This document shows, one piece after another, positions 39,018-49,365 of a DNA stretch of 49,784 nucleotides. Within the stretch, counting starts at the first letter, position 1, and each line of letters opens with the position of its first letter. The DNA lies in contig SHYG01000008.1 of assembly GCA_009692925.1 (NCBI GenBank), positions 1-49,784 on the forward strand, given 5' to 3'. Origin of the DNA: Dehalococcoidia bacterium. GTDB lineage: Bacteria > Chloroflexota > Dehalococcoidia > Lucifugimonadales > UBA3495. The position numbers and the translations under genes are program-made. The notes under the pieces are model-generated. The model saw only the letters and a program-made list of their open reading frames with translations. It had not been told where the DNA came from and made no database searches.

Positions 39018-39890
39018 ATGACTTCTCGCCCGCCAATCCTGAAAGCCGTCATCCCCGCCGCTGGCTTGGGCACCCGCTTCCTGCCCGCCACCAAGGCGGT
39101 GCCCAAGGAGCTGCTGCCCATCCTGGACAAGCCTGCCCTCCAGTACGTGGTGGAAGAGGCGGCGGAGGCGGGCATCCAGCAGGTCATCATCGTCATTGCG
39201 CCGGGCAAAGAGTCCATCGTCGCCTACTTCCAGCCCGACCCGGCGCTGGAGCGGCGCCTGACCGCCAGCGGTGCCCAAGACCTGTCGCAGCAGGTGCATC
39301 ACGCCTCGCACCTGGCCCAGGTCTCCTTTGTCATCCAGCAGCAGCCCCTGGGCCTGGGCCACGCGGTGCTCATGGCCAAGCAGGCGGTGGGCAATGAGCC
39401 TTTTGTGGTGATGCTGCCCGACGACATTGTCTCCCACACGCCGGGGGTGGTCGCCCAGATGCTGGAAGTCTACCGCAAGTTTGGCGGCGCGGTGGTGGCG
39501 GTGGCGGAAACGCCCTGGGAGTCGGTGCACAACTACGGCGTGGTGGCGGCCACCCCGGCGGGCGAGCGGGTGCACCGGGTGCGCGGGCTGGTGGAGAAGC
39601 CACCCAGGGAGCAAGCCCCCTCCAACCTGGCGATTGTGGGCCGCTACCTGCTGCCGCCGGAGATTTTTGACTGCCTGGAGCGCACCCCGCCGGGGGCCAA
39701 GGGGGAGATACAGCTCACCGACGGCATGGCGCTGCTGCTGGAGAACCACGCGCTGTACGCCTGCCAGTTCCAGGGCCGCCGCTACGACACCGGCACGCCC
39801 CTGGGCCTGCTGCGGGCCTCTCTGGAGTTTGCCCTGGCGCGGGAGGACACGCGGGAGTCCGCCCAGGCCATGCTGAAGGGGCTGCTATAG
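39018..39890 (+). CDS. galU: UTP-glucose-1-phosphate uridylyltransferase
   Basis: AVIPAAGLGTRFLPATKAVPKELLPILDKPALQYVVEEA. Confidence 0.95.
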   Translation: MTSRPPILKAVIPAAGLGTRFLPATKAVPKELLPILDKPALQYVVEEAAEAGIQQVIIVIAPGKESIVAYFQPDPALERRLTASGAQDLSQQVHHASHLAQVSFVIQQQPLGLGHAVLMAKQAVGNEPFVVMLPDDIVSHTPGVVAQMLEVYRKFGGAVVAVAETPWESVHNYGVVAATPAGERVHRVRGLVEKPPREQAPSNLAIVGRYLLPPEIFDCLERTPPGAKGEIQLTDGMALLLENHALYACQFQGRRYDTGTPLGLLRASLEFALAREDTRESAQAMLKGLL

Positions 39891-39963
39891 CTGTCAGCCG
39901 TCAGCGGACGGTCTCCTGATAGCTGACCGCTGACGGCTGACGGCTGACCGGCTGATAGCTGAA
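39890..39963. repeat. AGCTGATAGCTGAC-type intergenic repeat
   Basis: gctgtcagccgtcagcggac...ctgatagctgaccgctgacggctgacggctgaccggctgatagctgaa. Confidence 0.7.
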
Positions 39964-39984
39964 CGCTTTGCGAGGAGCAAAACC

Positions 39985-40476
39985 ATGACCAGCCAGAAAG
40001 AGACCCACCTGACCAGCGTGCGCCGCATCCGGGACGAGCTGTCTCAGACCCTGGAGGGCATGGACTACTGCCTGGACTGGAAGCCTGACCCCGCCACATG
40101 GTCGGCGCGGGAGGTGATTTACCACCTGCTGGATACGCCGCCCGGCGGGGTACACCGCGTGCTGATGGGAATCCTGTCGGGTCAGCTAACCGAGTACGAT
40201 CTGTGGGCGGACAAGAGCAACATGACGCCCCAGCGGGCGGCCTACAGCCTGGAGCAGGTGCGGGCCGACCTGATGCGGTTCTTTCAGGGGCTGGAGGCCG
40301 CAGTGGGCATGGCGGAAGAAGGGGACTTTGCGGGAAGGTCGGTGCTGGTGCATCTGAAAACCAGGGGCCGCGACGAGACTCGCACCCCTCAAGTGCTGCT
40401 GGAGCGGGGCTTCACCCGCCACTGGGGAGAGCATCTGGCGCAACTGCGCGCGCTGCGGGAGGCGTTGGGCGTGTAG
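39985..40476 (+). CDS. DinB-superfamily-like protein
   Basis: Four-helix pattern: RDELSQTLEGMDYCLDWKPDPATWSAREVIYHLLDT ... HWGEHLAQLRALREALG. Confidence 0.65.
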   Translation: MTSQKETHLTSVRRIRDELSQTLEGMDYCLDWKPDPATWSAREVIYHLLDTPPGGVHRVLMGILSGQLTEYDLWADKSNMTPQRAAYSLEQVRADLMRFFQGLEAAVGMAEEGDFAGRSVLVHLKTRGRDETRTPQVLLERGFTRHWGEHLAQLRALREALGV

Positions 40477-40481
40477 GGCAG

Positions 40482-40509
40482 GTAGGGGCCAGGCATGCCT
40501 GGCCCCTAC
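40482..40509. repeat. Palindromic intergenic repeat (GTAGGGGC family)
   Basis: GTAGGGGCCAGGCATGCCTGGCCCCTAC, perfect palindrome with different inner arms. Confidence 0.85.
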
Positions 40510-42407
40510 TCCTCGCTGCCGATCTTCAGGAGGCTGAGGAAGGCTTCCTGGGGCACTTCCACCTGGCCCACCTTCTTCATGCGCTTCTTGCCCTCTTTCT
40601 GCTTCTCCAGCAGCTTGCGCTTGCGGGATATGTCGCCGCCATAGCACTTGGCCAGCACATCTTTGCGCATGGCCCGCACCGTCTCGCGGGCAATCACCCG
40701 GCTGCCGATGGCCGCCTGGATGGGCACCTCAAACATCTGGCGAGGGATGGAGCTCCGCAGCTTCTCGACCAGCAATCGCCCCATGTTCACTGCCCGGTCC
40801 TTGTGCAGGATCATGGACAGAGCCTCCACCGGGAAGTGGTTCACCAGGATATCCACCTTCACCAAAGGCGCCGCATGGTAGCCCTCGAAAGTGTAGTCCA
40901 GCGAGGCGTAGCCCTGGGTGCGGGACTTGAGCTGGTTGTAAAAGTCGGCCAGCATCTCCGCCAAGGGCATGGAGTATTCCATAAGCACTCGGGTCTGGCC
41001 TTCCGGCGCTTGGGGCGGGCTGCCCGCAATCAGATTGAGCACCGGCGCGGACTGGCCCGACTTGGGCGACAAGCCCTGGATGTACTCCATGCGCTTGAAC
41101 TCGGCGCGGCGGGCGTGCATCAACTCCATGATTGGGCCGATATGCCGGTTGGGTGTTACGATGGTCAGGTTCAGCACCGGCTCCTGGATTTCGGCAATGT
41201 CGCTCAGGGACGGGAGCTTGGATGGGTTGTCGATGCGCACCGTCTCGCCGTTATGCAGCACTACTTGATAGGCCACACTGGGGGCAGTGATCACCATGTC
41301 CAGGTCGTACTCCCGCTCCAAACGCTCCTGCACAATGTCCAAGTGCATCAGCCCCAGGAAGCCGCAACGAAAGCCAAAGCCCAGGGCATTGCTACTTTCC
41401 GGCTCCATGGTCAAGGAGGCGTCGTTAAGCTGGAGTTTCTCCAAGGCAGTGCGAAGATTGCCATAGTTCTCACCCTCTGAGGGATAGAGACCGGCAAAAA
41501 CCATGGACTTGAGGGGCTGGTAGCCGGCCAGGGGTTCCTTGGCGGGGTGGGCGCCGTTGGTGAGGGTGTCCCCTACGCTGCACTCTCGCACCTCTTTGAA
41601 GCCGGTGGCGATGTATCCCACCTGGCCGGTGGTCAGCACCTTGGTGGGCTTGGGCGCGGGGGAAAAAACCCCTACCTCCACAATCTCCGCAGTCTTGCCG
41701 CTGGACATCACCTGAATCTTGTCGCTCTCGGAAACCTGGCCGTCCTCCACCCGTACGTAGGCAATAATGCCTTTGTAGGAGTTGTATACCGAGTCGAATA
41801 CCAGGGCGCGCAGCGGGGCCTCTGGATCGCCGCGGGGCGGAGAAACCCGGGACACCACGGCGTCCAGAATCTCTCTGGCGCCGGTGCCTGCCTTGGCCGA
41901 TACAAAGAGTACCTCCTCCTCCCGGAAGCCGAACATCTGCTGCATCTCGCTGGACACCCGCTGCGGCTCGGCCTGGGGCAGGTCCACCTTGTTCACCACG
42001 GGGATTAGCACCAGGTCATGCTGAAGCGCCACCAGGGCGTGGGCAATGGTCTGGGCCTCTATGCCCTGGCTGGCGTCCACCACCAGGAGCGCGCCCTGAC
42101 AGGAGGCCAAAGCGCGGGAGACTTCATAGCTGAAGTCCACATGACCGGGGGTGTCAATCAGGTTTAGCTGGTAGGTAACGCCATCTGGGGCCTGGTGGTA
42201 CATGGTCACCGCCTTGCCCTTGATGGTGATGCCGCGCTCCCGCTCCAGGTCCATCTGGTCCATGTGCTGCGCCTTCATCTCCTGAAGTCGGACGGTGCCG
42301 GTAATCTCCAGGAAGCGGTCGGCCAGGGTGGACTTGCCGTGGTCAATGTGGGCGATGATGCAGAAGTTGCGGATGACGGCGGGCGTGAAGGCAGTTACCA
42401 TGTTCAT
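40506..42407 (-). CDS. lepA: Elongation factor 4 (LepA)
   Basis: [79 protein letters not shown]. Confidence 0.97.
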   Translation of the reverse strand: MNMVTAFTPAVIRNFCIIAHIDHGKSTLADRFLEITGTVRLQEMKAQHMDQMDLERERGITIKGKAVTMYHQAPDGVTYQLNLIDTPGHVDFSYEVSRALASCQGALLVVDASQGIEAQTIAHALVALQHDLVLIPVVNKVDLPQAEPQRVSSEMQQMFGFREEEVLFVSAKAGTGAREILDAVVSRVSPPRGDPEAPLRALVFDSVYNSYKGIIAYVRVEDGQVSESDKIQVMSSGKTAEIVEVGVFSPAPKPTKVLTTGQVGYIATGFKEVRECSVGDTLTNGAHPAKEPLAGYQPLKSMVFAGLYPSEGENYGNLRTALEKLQLNDASLTMEPESSNALGFGFRCGFLGLMHLDIVQERLEREYDLDMVITAPSVAYQVVLHNGETVRIDNPSKLPSLSDIAEIQEPVLNLTIVTPNRHIGPIMELMHARRAEFKRMEYIQGLSPKSGQSAPVLNLIAGSPPQAPEGQTRVLMEYSMPLAEMLADFYNQLKSRTQGYASLDYTFEGYHAAPLVKVDILVNHFPVEALSMILHKDRAVNMGRLLVEKLRSSIPRQMFEVPIQAAIGSRVIARETVRAMRKDVLAKCYGGDISRKRKLLEKQKEGKKRMKKVGQVEVPQEAFLSLLKIGSEE

Positions 42408-42450
42408 AGTAGTGTCATCGTATCATGGCGGGCTAATACCAGCAATGAGG

Positions 42451-42476
42451 CAGGGGCACGGCGCACCGTGCCCCTG
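42451..42476. repeat. Palindromic intergenic repeat (GTAGGGGC family, diverged)
   Basis: CAGGGGCACGG-cgca-CCGTGCCCCTG, 11-bp arms; followed by GCTGACCGCTGATAGCTGATTGC. Confidence 0.75.
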
Positions 42477-42509
42477 CTGACCGCTGATAGCTGATTGCTA
42501 AAGGCTAGC

Positions 42510-43553
42510 TTACGTTGCGCCGTAGCCGGGCACGTTGATGCAGGCGGCCCAGTGGTTAGACTCCACCTCGCGCAGCTGAGGGATAACCTGGGAGCACTGG
42601 TCCGTGACCAGGGGACAGCGGGGGTGAAAGACGCAGCCGCTGGGAGGATTCAGCGGGCTGGGCACCTCGCCGGTCAGAAACACGCGCTCCCGCTGGGCAT
42701 CAATGACGGGGTCCGGTATGGGCACCGCAGATAGCAGGGCCTTGGTATAAGGATGCAGGGGCTTGAAGTAAATGTCGTTGCGGTCGGCAACCTCCATCAG
42801 GCGGCCCAGGTACATTACGCCCACCCGGTCGCTGATGTGGCGAACCACCGCCAGGTCATGGGCAATGAACAGGTAAGTGAGGGAGAACTTCTCCTGAAGC
42901 TCTTCCATCAGGTTGATAATCTGGGCCTGGATGGACACGTCCAGGGCGGACACCGGCTCGTCGGCCACAATGAACTGTGGGTTCACGGACAGCGCCCGGG
43001 CCACGCCGATGCGCTGGCGCTGGCCGCCGCTGAACTCATGGGGGAACCGGTCGGCCATGTAGGGGTTCAGACCCACGTCCTTGAGCAGGTCTCCCACCTT
43101 GTTCTTGTACTCTTCCTTGGTCTTGACCAGCCCGTGGACAATCAGCGGCTCGCCGATGATGTTGCCGGCAGTCATGCGCGGGTTAAGGGAGCTGTAGGGG
43201 TCTTGGAAGATGACCTGCATCTTCCGCCGCATTATGCGCATCTGCCGGGTGCCCAGCTCCGTCAGACTCTGGCCCTCAAATTTAATGGTGCCGGAGGTGG
43301 GCTTGTAGAGCTGGAGAATGCACCGTCCGGTGGTGGTCTTGCCGCACCCCGACTCCCCAACCAGCCCCAGGGTCTCGCCCCGGCGGACTACAAAGCTGAT
43401 GTCGTCCACCGCCTTAACGTGGCCGACGGTGCGCTGTAAAATTAAACCCGCGGTGACCGGGAAGTACATTTTGAGGTTCTTAACCTCAAGGAGGACATCT
43501 CCCAGGTTGACCGTGGACTGGCCTCTTGCTTCGGCAGCGGTCATGGTAGTCAT
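42510..43553 (-). CDS. Oligopeptide/dipeptide ABC transporter ATP-binding protein (OppF-like)
   Basis: [32 protein letters not shown]-terminal oligopeptide ATPase motif ([11 protein letters not shown]). Confidence 0.92.
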   Translation of the reverse strand: MTTMTAAEARGQSTVNLGDVLLEVKNLKMYFPVTAGLILQRTVGHVKAVDDISFVVRRGETLGLVGESGCGKTTTGRCILQLYKPTSGTIKFEGQSLTELGTRQMRIMRRKMQVIFQDPYSSLNPRMTAGNIIGEPLIVHGLVKTKEEYKNKVGDLLKDVGLNPYMADRFPHEFSGGQRQRIGVARALSVNPQFIVADEPVSALDVSIQAQIINLMEELQEKFSLTYLFIAHDLAVVRHISDRVGVMYLGRLMEVADRNDIYFKPLHPYTKALLSAVPIPDPVIDAQRERVFLTGEVPSPLNPPSGCVFHPRCPLVTDQCSQVIPQLREVESNHWAACINVPGYGAT

Positions 43554-43559
43554 GGCTGC

Positions 43560-44648
43560 TTAACCCCCTCTCGCTGGCTGGGATCTGGGGCTCCGGGGTT
43601 GCCGGGCCGGGGTCGCGACCTTGGCGCCGTTATCAGATGCGGCGGGTTGGTTGCCAATGTCCAGGGCGTGGGCGCCCAGCTCTTCCGTGCGCCAGCAGGC
43701 GGACCAGTGCCCGTCCTCCACCACCATCAGCGGCGGGGTATCGGTGGCGCACTTGTCCACCGCCCAGCGGCACCGGGCGCGGAAGGAGCAGCCGATGGGC
43801 AGGTTCACCAGGTCAGGCGGCTGGCCTTCAATGGGGTCCAGCTTGGCGCGGCGCGGCTGGTCCAGCCGGGGCACGGACCGCAGCAGGCCCACGGTGTAGG
43901 GGTGCCGGGGGTTGCTGTAAATCTGCTTGGACGTGCCTCGCTCAATGATCTTGCCCGCGTACATGATGTTGACCCGGTCGGCGTAGCGCGCCACCACCCC
44001 CAGGTTGTGGGTGATGACAATGAGGGCCACCCCAAACTCGGTGGTGAGGGATTTCATCAGCTCCAGGATCTGGGCCTGGATGGTGACGTCCAGGGCGGTG
44101 GTCGGCTCGTCGGCGATGATGAGCTTGGGGTTGCAGCTCAGGGCCATGGCGATCATCACGCGCTGTCGCATGCCGCCGCTGAACTGGTGGGGATACTGGC
44201 GCACCCGGCGCTCCGGGTCAGGGATGCCGACTCGGGCCAGCAGGTTCACCGCCTCTTGGCGGCCCTGCTGCCGGGACAGGCCTTTGTGCAGCTGCAGCGT
44301 CTCGCTGAGCTGCCGCTCCACGGTAAGCACCGGGTTAAGGGAGGTCATGGGCTCTTGAAACACCATGGCCATCTTGGCGCCACGAATGCGGCGCATGTCA
44401 TCCATATCAATCTTGAGGACATCCTCGCCGTCAAACAGGATCTCTCCGCGGACGATCTTGCCCGGCGGGTCGGGGATGAGCCGCATCAAGGACAGGGCGC
44501 TTACGCTCTTGCCGCACCCGCTCTCACCAACCAAGCCCAGCGTTTCCCCTTCATCCACCTCATAGGATATGCCGTCTACGGCCTTGACCACACCGGCAAA
44601 GGTGAAGAACTGAGTGCATAGGTCTTTCACTTCCAGTAGTGTCGCCAC
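43560..44648 (-). CDS. Oligopeptide/dipeptide ABC transporter ATP-binding protein (OppD-like)
   Basis: [66 protein letters not shown]. Confidence 0.93.
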   Translation of the reverse strand: MATLLEVKDLCTQFFTFAGVVKAVDGISYEVDEGETLGLVGESGCGKSVSALSLMRLIPDPPGKIVRGEILFDGEDVLKIDMDDMRRIRGAKMAMVFQEPMTSLNPVLTVERQLSETLQLHKGLSRQQGRQEAVNLLARVGIPDPERRVRQYPHQFSGGMRQRVMIAMALSCNPKLIIADEPTTALDVTIQAQILELMKSLTTEFGVALIVITHNLGVVARYADRVNIMYAGKIIERGTSKQIYSNPRHPYTVGLLRSVPRLDQPRRAKLDPIEGQPPDLVNLPIGCSFRARCRWAVDKCATDTPPLMVVEDGHWSACWRTEELGAHALDIGNQPAASDNGAKVATPARQPRSPRSQPARGG

Positions 44649-44747
44649 CGGTCCTCCTCATAACAAAGGCTTGACTACCCGGGGCTTTTCTGGGGACTGG
44701 CAGATGGCCCGGGCCGCACCCGCGGGGTAAATTGGCAGCGGTTCCGC

Positions 44748-44832
44748 TGGTGGGGAAGGGGAGACTCGAACTCCCACGCCTTTCAGCACATGATCCTAAG
44801 TCATGCTCGTCTGCCAGTTTCGACACTTCCCC
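44748..44832 (-). tRNA. tRNA-Leu (anticodon TAG), CCA encoded
   Basis: Minus strand: GGGGAAGTGTCGAAACTGGCAGACGAGCATGA-cTTAGga-TCATG...variable arm...GAGTTCGAGTCTCCCCTTCCCCACCA. Confidence 0.9.
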
Positions 44833-44874
44833 CTGGAGCCAGCCTGGAGCAACAAACAACTGATTTGGAATGGG

Positions 44875-44950
44875 TGGTGACCCGCCTCGGAGTCGAACCG
44901 AGAACCTAAGGATTAAGAGTCCTTTGCTCTGCCAATTGAGCTAGCGGGCC
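44875..44950 (-). tRNA. tRNA-Lys (anticodon CTT), CCA encoded
   Basis: Minus strand: GGCCCGCTAGCTCAATTGGCAGAGCAAAGGACTCTTAATCCTTAGGTTCTCGGTTCGACTCCGAGGCGGGTCACCA. Confidence 0.92.
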
Positions 44951-45056
44951 ACGCAGTATCTCGCATGAATATAAACCGTATCACAATTTATCAACCACTG
45001 ACTGGCTTGTCAAGAGAACCGTTAGCCCCCCCGGCAGGGCGCTGGGCAATAGCCCT

Positions 45057-45161
45057 TAGCAGGCTGCTGAAAAACCCCGATCTTGCGAAAAATGGACGGA
45101 CTCTCAGATACGAAAATTGGGACGCTTTCGGGCCGTCGACCCCTTTTTCAGCACCCTGTTA
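45057..45161. mobile_element. MITE-like element, copy 1 (105 bp)
   Basis: TAGCAGGCTGCTGAAAAA...TTTTTCAGCACCCTGTTA terminal inverted repeats; near-identical to 45974-46078. Confidence 0.75.
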
Positions 45162-45205
45162 GGAATCCCCAAGGTTGGGGCCAGGCCCGCCTGGGCCGCG
45201 CGGCG

Positions 45206-45973
45206 CTACACCCCATGGTCCAGGCGCTGGATTAGTGGCGGGGGCAGTCCGGCCCGGCGCATCTTTTCCTGGGTCTTGGCAATAGGGTAGGTCACCCGGT
45301 GGCGTTCCACCGTGGCCGGCTGGCTGTCGTAGATGGCGTAGCTGGGGCGCGGGTCCCGGTCCCGGGGCTGGCCCACACCGCCGGGGTTGATGATCCAGCG
45401 CTCTTCTCCCAGGCTAAACACCTGGTCTTCGGTGAACTCCACGAACTTGGGGAATCCGCCGTTTTCCCGGCAGATAAAGGGGATATGGGTGTGGCCCACC
45501 AGGCAAAAACGGGTGGTGAGGCGTTTCAGGGTGCCCAGGGCCGCCTCGGCACTCATCAGGTACTCCCACAGGGGGTCCCGCAGGCTGCCATGCACCAGGG
45601 TGAAGGGTCCCTGGGTAATCACCAGGGGCAGACCGGACAGGAACGCGGCATGGTCCTGGGAGAGCCGGCTGGAGGTCCAGCGGGCGGCGGCCGCAGCGGC
45701 GTCGTTGAATTCTTCCACACCCATTTTCCCCACGGCGGCGTGGTCGTGGTTGCCGACGACTATACGCAGCTGGTGACCCCCCAGCCCAGACACGCCGGGG
45801 CGCAGCAGGTCCAAACATGCATCGGGGTCTGGCCCGTAGCCCACGGTGTCCCCCAGACACCAGATTTCGTTGAAGCCGCCCCGCTCTTGGGCGTCGGCCA
45901 CCACCGCCTCCAGGGCTTCCAAGTTGGAGTGGATATCCGACAGGATTAGCGCCCGCACGTGCTGAACCCCCAC
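45206..45973 (-). CDS. Metallophosphoesterase (YfcE/MJ0936-like)
   Basis: ALILSDIHSNLEALEAV, CLGDTVGYGPDPDACL, VGNHDHAAVG, LVHGS, LVGHTHIPFI. Confidence 0.92.
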   Translation of the reverse strand: MGVQHVRALILSDIHSNLEALEAVVADAQERGGFNEIWCLGDTVGYGPDPDACLDLLRPGVSGLGGHQLRIVVGNHDHAAVGKMGVEEFNDAAAAAARWTSSRLSQDHAAFLSGLPLVITQGPFTLVHGSLRDPLWEYLMSAEAALGTLKRLTTRFCLVGHTHIPFICRENGGFPKFVEFTEDQVFSLGEERWIINPGGVGQPRDRDPRPSYAIYDSQPATVERHRVTYPIAKTQEKMRRAGLPPPLIQRLDHGV

Positions 45974-46078
45974 TAGCAGCCTGCTGAAAAACCCCGATTT
46001 TGCGAAAAATGGACGGACTCTCAGATACGAAAATTGGGACGCTTTCGGGCCGTCGACCCACTTTTCAGCACCCTGCTA
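45974..46078. mobile_element. MITE-like element, copy 2 (105 bp)
   Basis: CTAGCAGCCTGCTGAAAAA...CTTTTCAGCACCCTGCTAG; same orientation and length as copy 1, few substitutions. Confidence 0.75.
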
Positions 46079-46199
46079 GAATTGGCGACCTAATTATACC
46101 CAATCAAACAAAAAGGACCCCTAATCCCCAAATCCCGGCGACCCGCGTCCCTTCGTCTGGCTCAGGAGAGACCTTCGGCAGGGATTGTAGGAGTGAATT

Positions 46200-46499
46200 A
46201 AAGCATCAAGAAAGACGCACTGCGGTGCGAAATACTGCAAGGAGGTGCTAGATGGTTAGGCTCTTCGTCCTGTTCCACCGTTGGGAGTTTCCTTGTAGCC
46301 ACCCTGCCGGAGGGGCAAGATAACAGAGGACATGGGCACTGGGCAGGCGGATCGGAACCGCAAGCCTTGTAGTGTGTAGATAGCTGGCCGTATGCTCCAA
46401 ACGGGGCGGCCCGTCAGGTTGTGAAGACCGAACGCGCAGGGCGGCGGGGTTGAGAGACCAAAGGGGACCCGGTTGGACAATCGGGTCCCCTCACTTTTT
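46200..46499 (+). ncRNA. Candidate structured non-coding RNA of unknown family
   Basis: No convincing CDS; several local hairpins (CGCAC-TGCG-GTGCG; GCGG-ATCGGAA-CCGC); ends in a strong intrinsic terminator. Confidence 0.35.
46462..46499 (+). terminator. Rho-independent terminator
   Basis: AGGGGACCCGG-ttggacaat-CGGGTCCCCT followed by cacTTTTT. Confidence 0.75.
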
Positions 46500-46521
46500 G
46501 GGGGCAGTGGCCCTGCGCCGG

Positions 46522-47142
46522 CTATCCCTGCACCGCCGCCTGGTACTCCTCCGGGGTGTTCAAGTCCCACAGCACCTCGGCGGCGTCCACTGCCACGCGC
46601 CTCACTCCATCCCGGTGGCGGCGCACCAGCGCCCGCAGGCCCTCCGTCGCCTCGTCGATCTCCCGCAGCTCCTCTAGCAAGGAACCATCCAGCACCACCG
46701 GATGGCCTCCCTTGCCCTGATAAGTGGGGATGGTGATGAGGCTCCCGCCCCGTCGGTGCTCCGCCAGCAGATGGCGCAGGGTCTCCGCGGTGCGAGGCTG
46801 GTCTACGTTGAGGAGGAGCAGGGCGTCGCAAGGCACTGATCCCAGAGCAGCCAGGCCCGCCTTAACTGAGGTGGTCTTGCCCTGACGGTAATGGGGGTTG
46901 ACGGTCCAGGAGATACCCGCCAGGTGGCCCGGCAGGCGGGGTTCCACCGCGGCCCGCAGCGCCGCCGCCTGGTGGCCCAGCACCACCACCACCCAGTCCA
47001 CGCCTGCCGCCTTGAGGGCAAGAATCTGGTGGGCCAGCAAAGTAGTGCCCTCGCCATAGTGGAAGGGCCAGGGGAGCAGGGCCTTGGGTCGGCCCATGCG
47101 GCGGGACTCTCCCGCCGCCAGCAGCAGCGCCGCTACGGACAT
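46522..47142 (-). CDS. MobA-like NTP transferase (molybdenum cofactor cytidylyl/guanylyltransferase-like)
   Basis: VAALLLAAGESRRMGRPKALLPW; adjacent to an XdhC/CoxI-family gene. Confidence 0.85.
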   Translation of the reverse strand: MSVAALLLAAGESRRMGRPKALLPWPFHYGEGTTLLAHQILALKAAGVDWVVVVLGHQAAALRAAVEPRLPGHLAGISWTVNPHYRQGKTTSVKAGLAALGSVPCDALLLLNVDQPRTAETLRHLLAEHRRGGSLITIPTYQGKGGHPVVLDGSLLEELREIDEATEGLRALVRRHRDGVRRVAVDAAEVLWDLNTPEEYQAAVQG

Positions 47143-47311
47143 TGGAGCCTGGGGAGGCTGGGTACATGAGTCATCCCGGAGTTTGGTATCCAGTAACGCC
47201 CCTTGGGTCACTTCGTCGTTCCTTACGCTCGCCGCTAAGACAAGCCGGCGGAGGGCGGAACCCAGGGTGACATTTTTGCATCCATCCTCACGTGACTAGG
47301 CGAAGTGGTTG

Positions 47312-47331
47312 GATTCCGGCTTTCGCCGGAA
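47312..47331. repeat. ATTCCGGctttcgCCGGAAT hairpin repeat
   Basis: Short inverted repeat in the XdhC-MobA intergenic region. Confidence 0.6.
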
Positions 47332-47340
47332 TGACTCATG

Positions 47341-48468
47341 CTACACTTCCAGGGCGCGGCGGGCCTTGCCGGCCACCCGGTCCAGGTACCACTCCGCCAT
47401 CTGCATCTGGCCGCCCTTGCCGCCACGGCGCACCATGATGATCTCCGCCATGATACTAACGGCCAGCTCCTCCGGGTTGATGGCGCCGATGTCCAGCCCG
47501 ATGGGAGCGTGCACCTGCTTGAGCCGCTCAATGGACCGGCCCTGCTGGAGCAGCCGCTGGTAGATCATCAGGGTCTTGCGCTTGCTGCCCATGAGGCCGA
47601 CGTAGCGGGCGCGCGTGTGGAGGGCCGCGTCCAGGGCCATGTCGTCGTAGCGGTGGCCCCGGGTGAGCACCACGATGAAGCTGTTAACGTTAATCGGCAG
47701 CAGATCGGGCCACTTGTCGTAGCTGGTGACCGCCAGATGCTCGGCGTAAGGGAACCGAGTGGCGTTGGCGAACTCCTCCCGGTCGTCCACCACAAACACC
47801 CGGTAGCCCAGGGTATTGGCCAAATCCGCGGTGGCCTTGCCCACGTGGCCGCCCCCCACCAGCACCATTGTGGGCGGCGTGGTGAACCCCTCCACAAAAA
47901 CCTCGGTGCCGTCGTCGGTGGCGAAGTGCTCGTTGCTGCCCACGTCGGCCAGACGGCGGGCGATGTCGATGGCGCGCTCGTCCAGGGCGGCGTTGCCCAG
48001 GGAGCCCGCCACGGTGCCGTCGTAGCGCAGCAGCAGCTTGGCGCCGATATTAGTCGCCCCCTCGGGGACTTTGACCACTGTAGCCAGGGCCACCGGGTCG
48101 CCGCCGTTATATGCGTCCAGGAGCTGGCTGGCGATGGGCACAAAGTCGCCCGGCTCCCGGATAGGCTCAAGGAAGAAGTACATGGTGCCGCCGCACACCA
48201 GGCCGTCGCGGGCGGCGATGTCCTCGTTCAGGTAGTAGTCCTTGAACTCAGGCCCGCCGTTGCGGCGCAGCATCTCCTTGGCGGCGAACCAGATATCACC
48301 TTCCACGCAGCCGCCGCCCAGGGTGCCCACGCCGGTGCCGTCGGAACGCACCAGCAGCTTGGCGCCGGGCTTCTGAGGGGTGGAGCCTTTGGTGCGCACC
48401 ACCGTAGCCAACACCACCTGCTGGCCCTCGTTGAGGAGGGTGACGGCTTCCTGGATTACTTCTTTCAT
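47341..48468 (-). CDS. XdhC/CoxI family protein
   Basis: VLATVVRTKGSTPQKPGAKLLV, GTLGGGCVEG, LVGGGHVGKATADLANTLGYRVFVVDDREEFAN, YVGLMGSKRK. Confidence 0.92.
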   Translation of the reverse strand: MKEVIQEAVTLLNEGQQVVLATVVRTKGSTPQKPGAKLLVRSDGTGVGTLGGGCVEGDIWFAAKEMLRRNGGPEFKDYYLNEDIAARDGLVCGGTMYFFLEPIREPGDFVPIASQLLDAYNGGDPVALATVVKVPEGATNIGAKLLLRYDGTVAGSLGNAALDERAIDIARRLADVGSNEHFATDDGTEVFVEGFTTPPTMVLVGGGHVGKATADLANTLGYRVFVVDDREEFANATRFPYAEHLAVTSYDKWPDLLPINVNSFIVVLTRGHRYDDMALDAALHTRARYVGLMGSKRKTLMIYQRLLQQGRSIERLKQVHAPIGLDIGAINPEELAVSIMAEIIMVRRGGKGGQMQMAEWYLDRVAGKARRALEV

Positions 48469-48616
48469 AGCTGACTCACCTGGCTTGCTGACACTGTGTC
48501 TAGCTTACCAAATTTCGTCGCCCCCTGCCAGGGCAGTCACCCCAGGAAAACTGGCGGCATTCCGCACCAAGCACGGCTGTACCGCCCAAGCTGGTTCAGG
48601 TACAATATAGCTAGAT

Positions 48617-49339
48617 ATGTCGCTCGTGGCCATCAGTTCGGTTGACGCGTCCAACGCCCGCCAGTACATCCAGGTCATGGAGTCCCTGGGGGCCGCTGTG
48701 CGCCTCCTGACGCCCGAAGCTGACGGGCCAGCCGAGGACCTGCTTCAGGGCGCGGGCGGGCTGCTGCTTTCCGGCGGGCCCGACGTGGATCCCGCCAGAT
48801 ACGGCGCGGCGCCAGACCCCAGCGCCGGGTTGCACCTGTGCCGGCCCCTAGACGCGCTGGAGCTGAAGCTACTGGACTATGCGCTGGGCCGGGATATGCC
48901 GGTGTTGGCCATCTGCCGGGGGATGCAGCTCCTGAACGTGGCCTTCGGCGGCAAGCTGATTCAGGACCTGCCGGATCACCGGGAAGAAGACCACGAGGGC
49001 GAGCTGGTGTCGCGGAAGCACAGCATCTTTCTGTCGCCGGGGTCCAAGGCGGCGGCGATTATCGGCAGCGCGGGGTTCTTCCGGGTCAACAGCCGGCACC
49101 ACCAGGGGCTGCGGGAGGCCCAACGCGCGCCCCGGCTGATGAGCACCGCCTACTCGGTGGAGGACGGCTTAGTCGAGGGGCTAGAGAGTGTGGAGCATAG
49201 CTGGGTCATCGGCCTGCAGTGCCACCCGGAGCGGCAGGACGAGGTGCCCCGCAGCTTCGCCAACCTGTTTGCCGCCTTGGCGGAGCGGGCGGAGGGGTTT
49301 GGGGGTTCCCAGGGCTTGAGCAGCATCAACATTAAGTAG
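48617..49339 (+). CDS. Gamma-glutamyl-gamma-aminobutyrate hydrolase family (peptidase C26)
   Basis: GLLLSGGPDVDPARYG, LAICRGMQLLNVAFGGKLIQDLP, VNSRHHQGL, GLQCHPE. Confidence 0.93.
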   Translation: MSLVAISSVDASNARQYIQVMESLGAAVRLLTPEADGPAEDLLQGAGGLLLSGGPDVDPARYGAAPDPSAGLHLCRPLDALELKLLDYALGRDMPVLAICRGMQLLNVAFGGKLIQDLPDHREEDHEGELVSRKHSIFLSPGSKAAAIIGSAGFFRVNSRHHQGLREAQRAPRLMSTAYSVEDGLVEGLESVEHSWVIGLQCHPERQDEVPRSFANLFAALAERAEGFGGSQGLSSINIK

Positions 49340-49365
49340 CTAAGCCAGGCGGCAGGGTGGTTCTT

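Noticed and set aside
46200-46499. RNase P RNA, tmRNA or c-di-GMP-I riboswitch at the candidate ncRNA
   Set aside because: Conserved cores (GAGGAAAGUCC for RNase P, tmRNA ends, the full GEMM aptamer) are not present; only short fragments resemble them.
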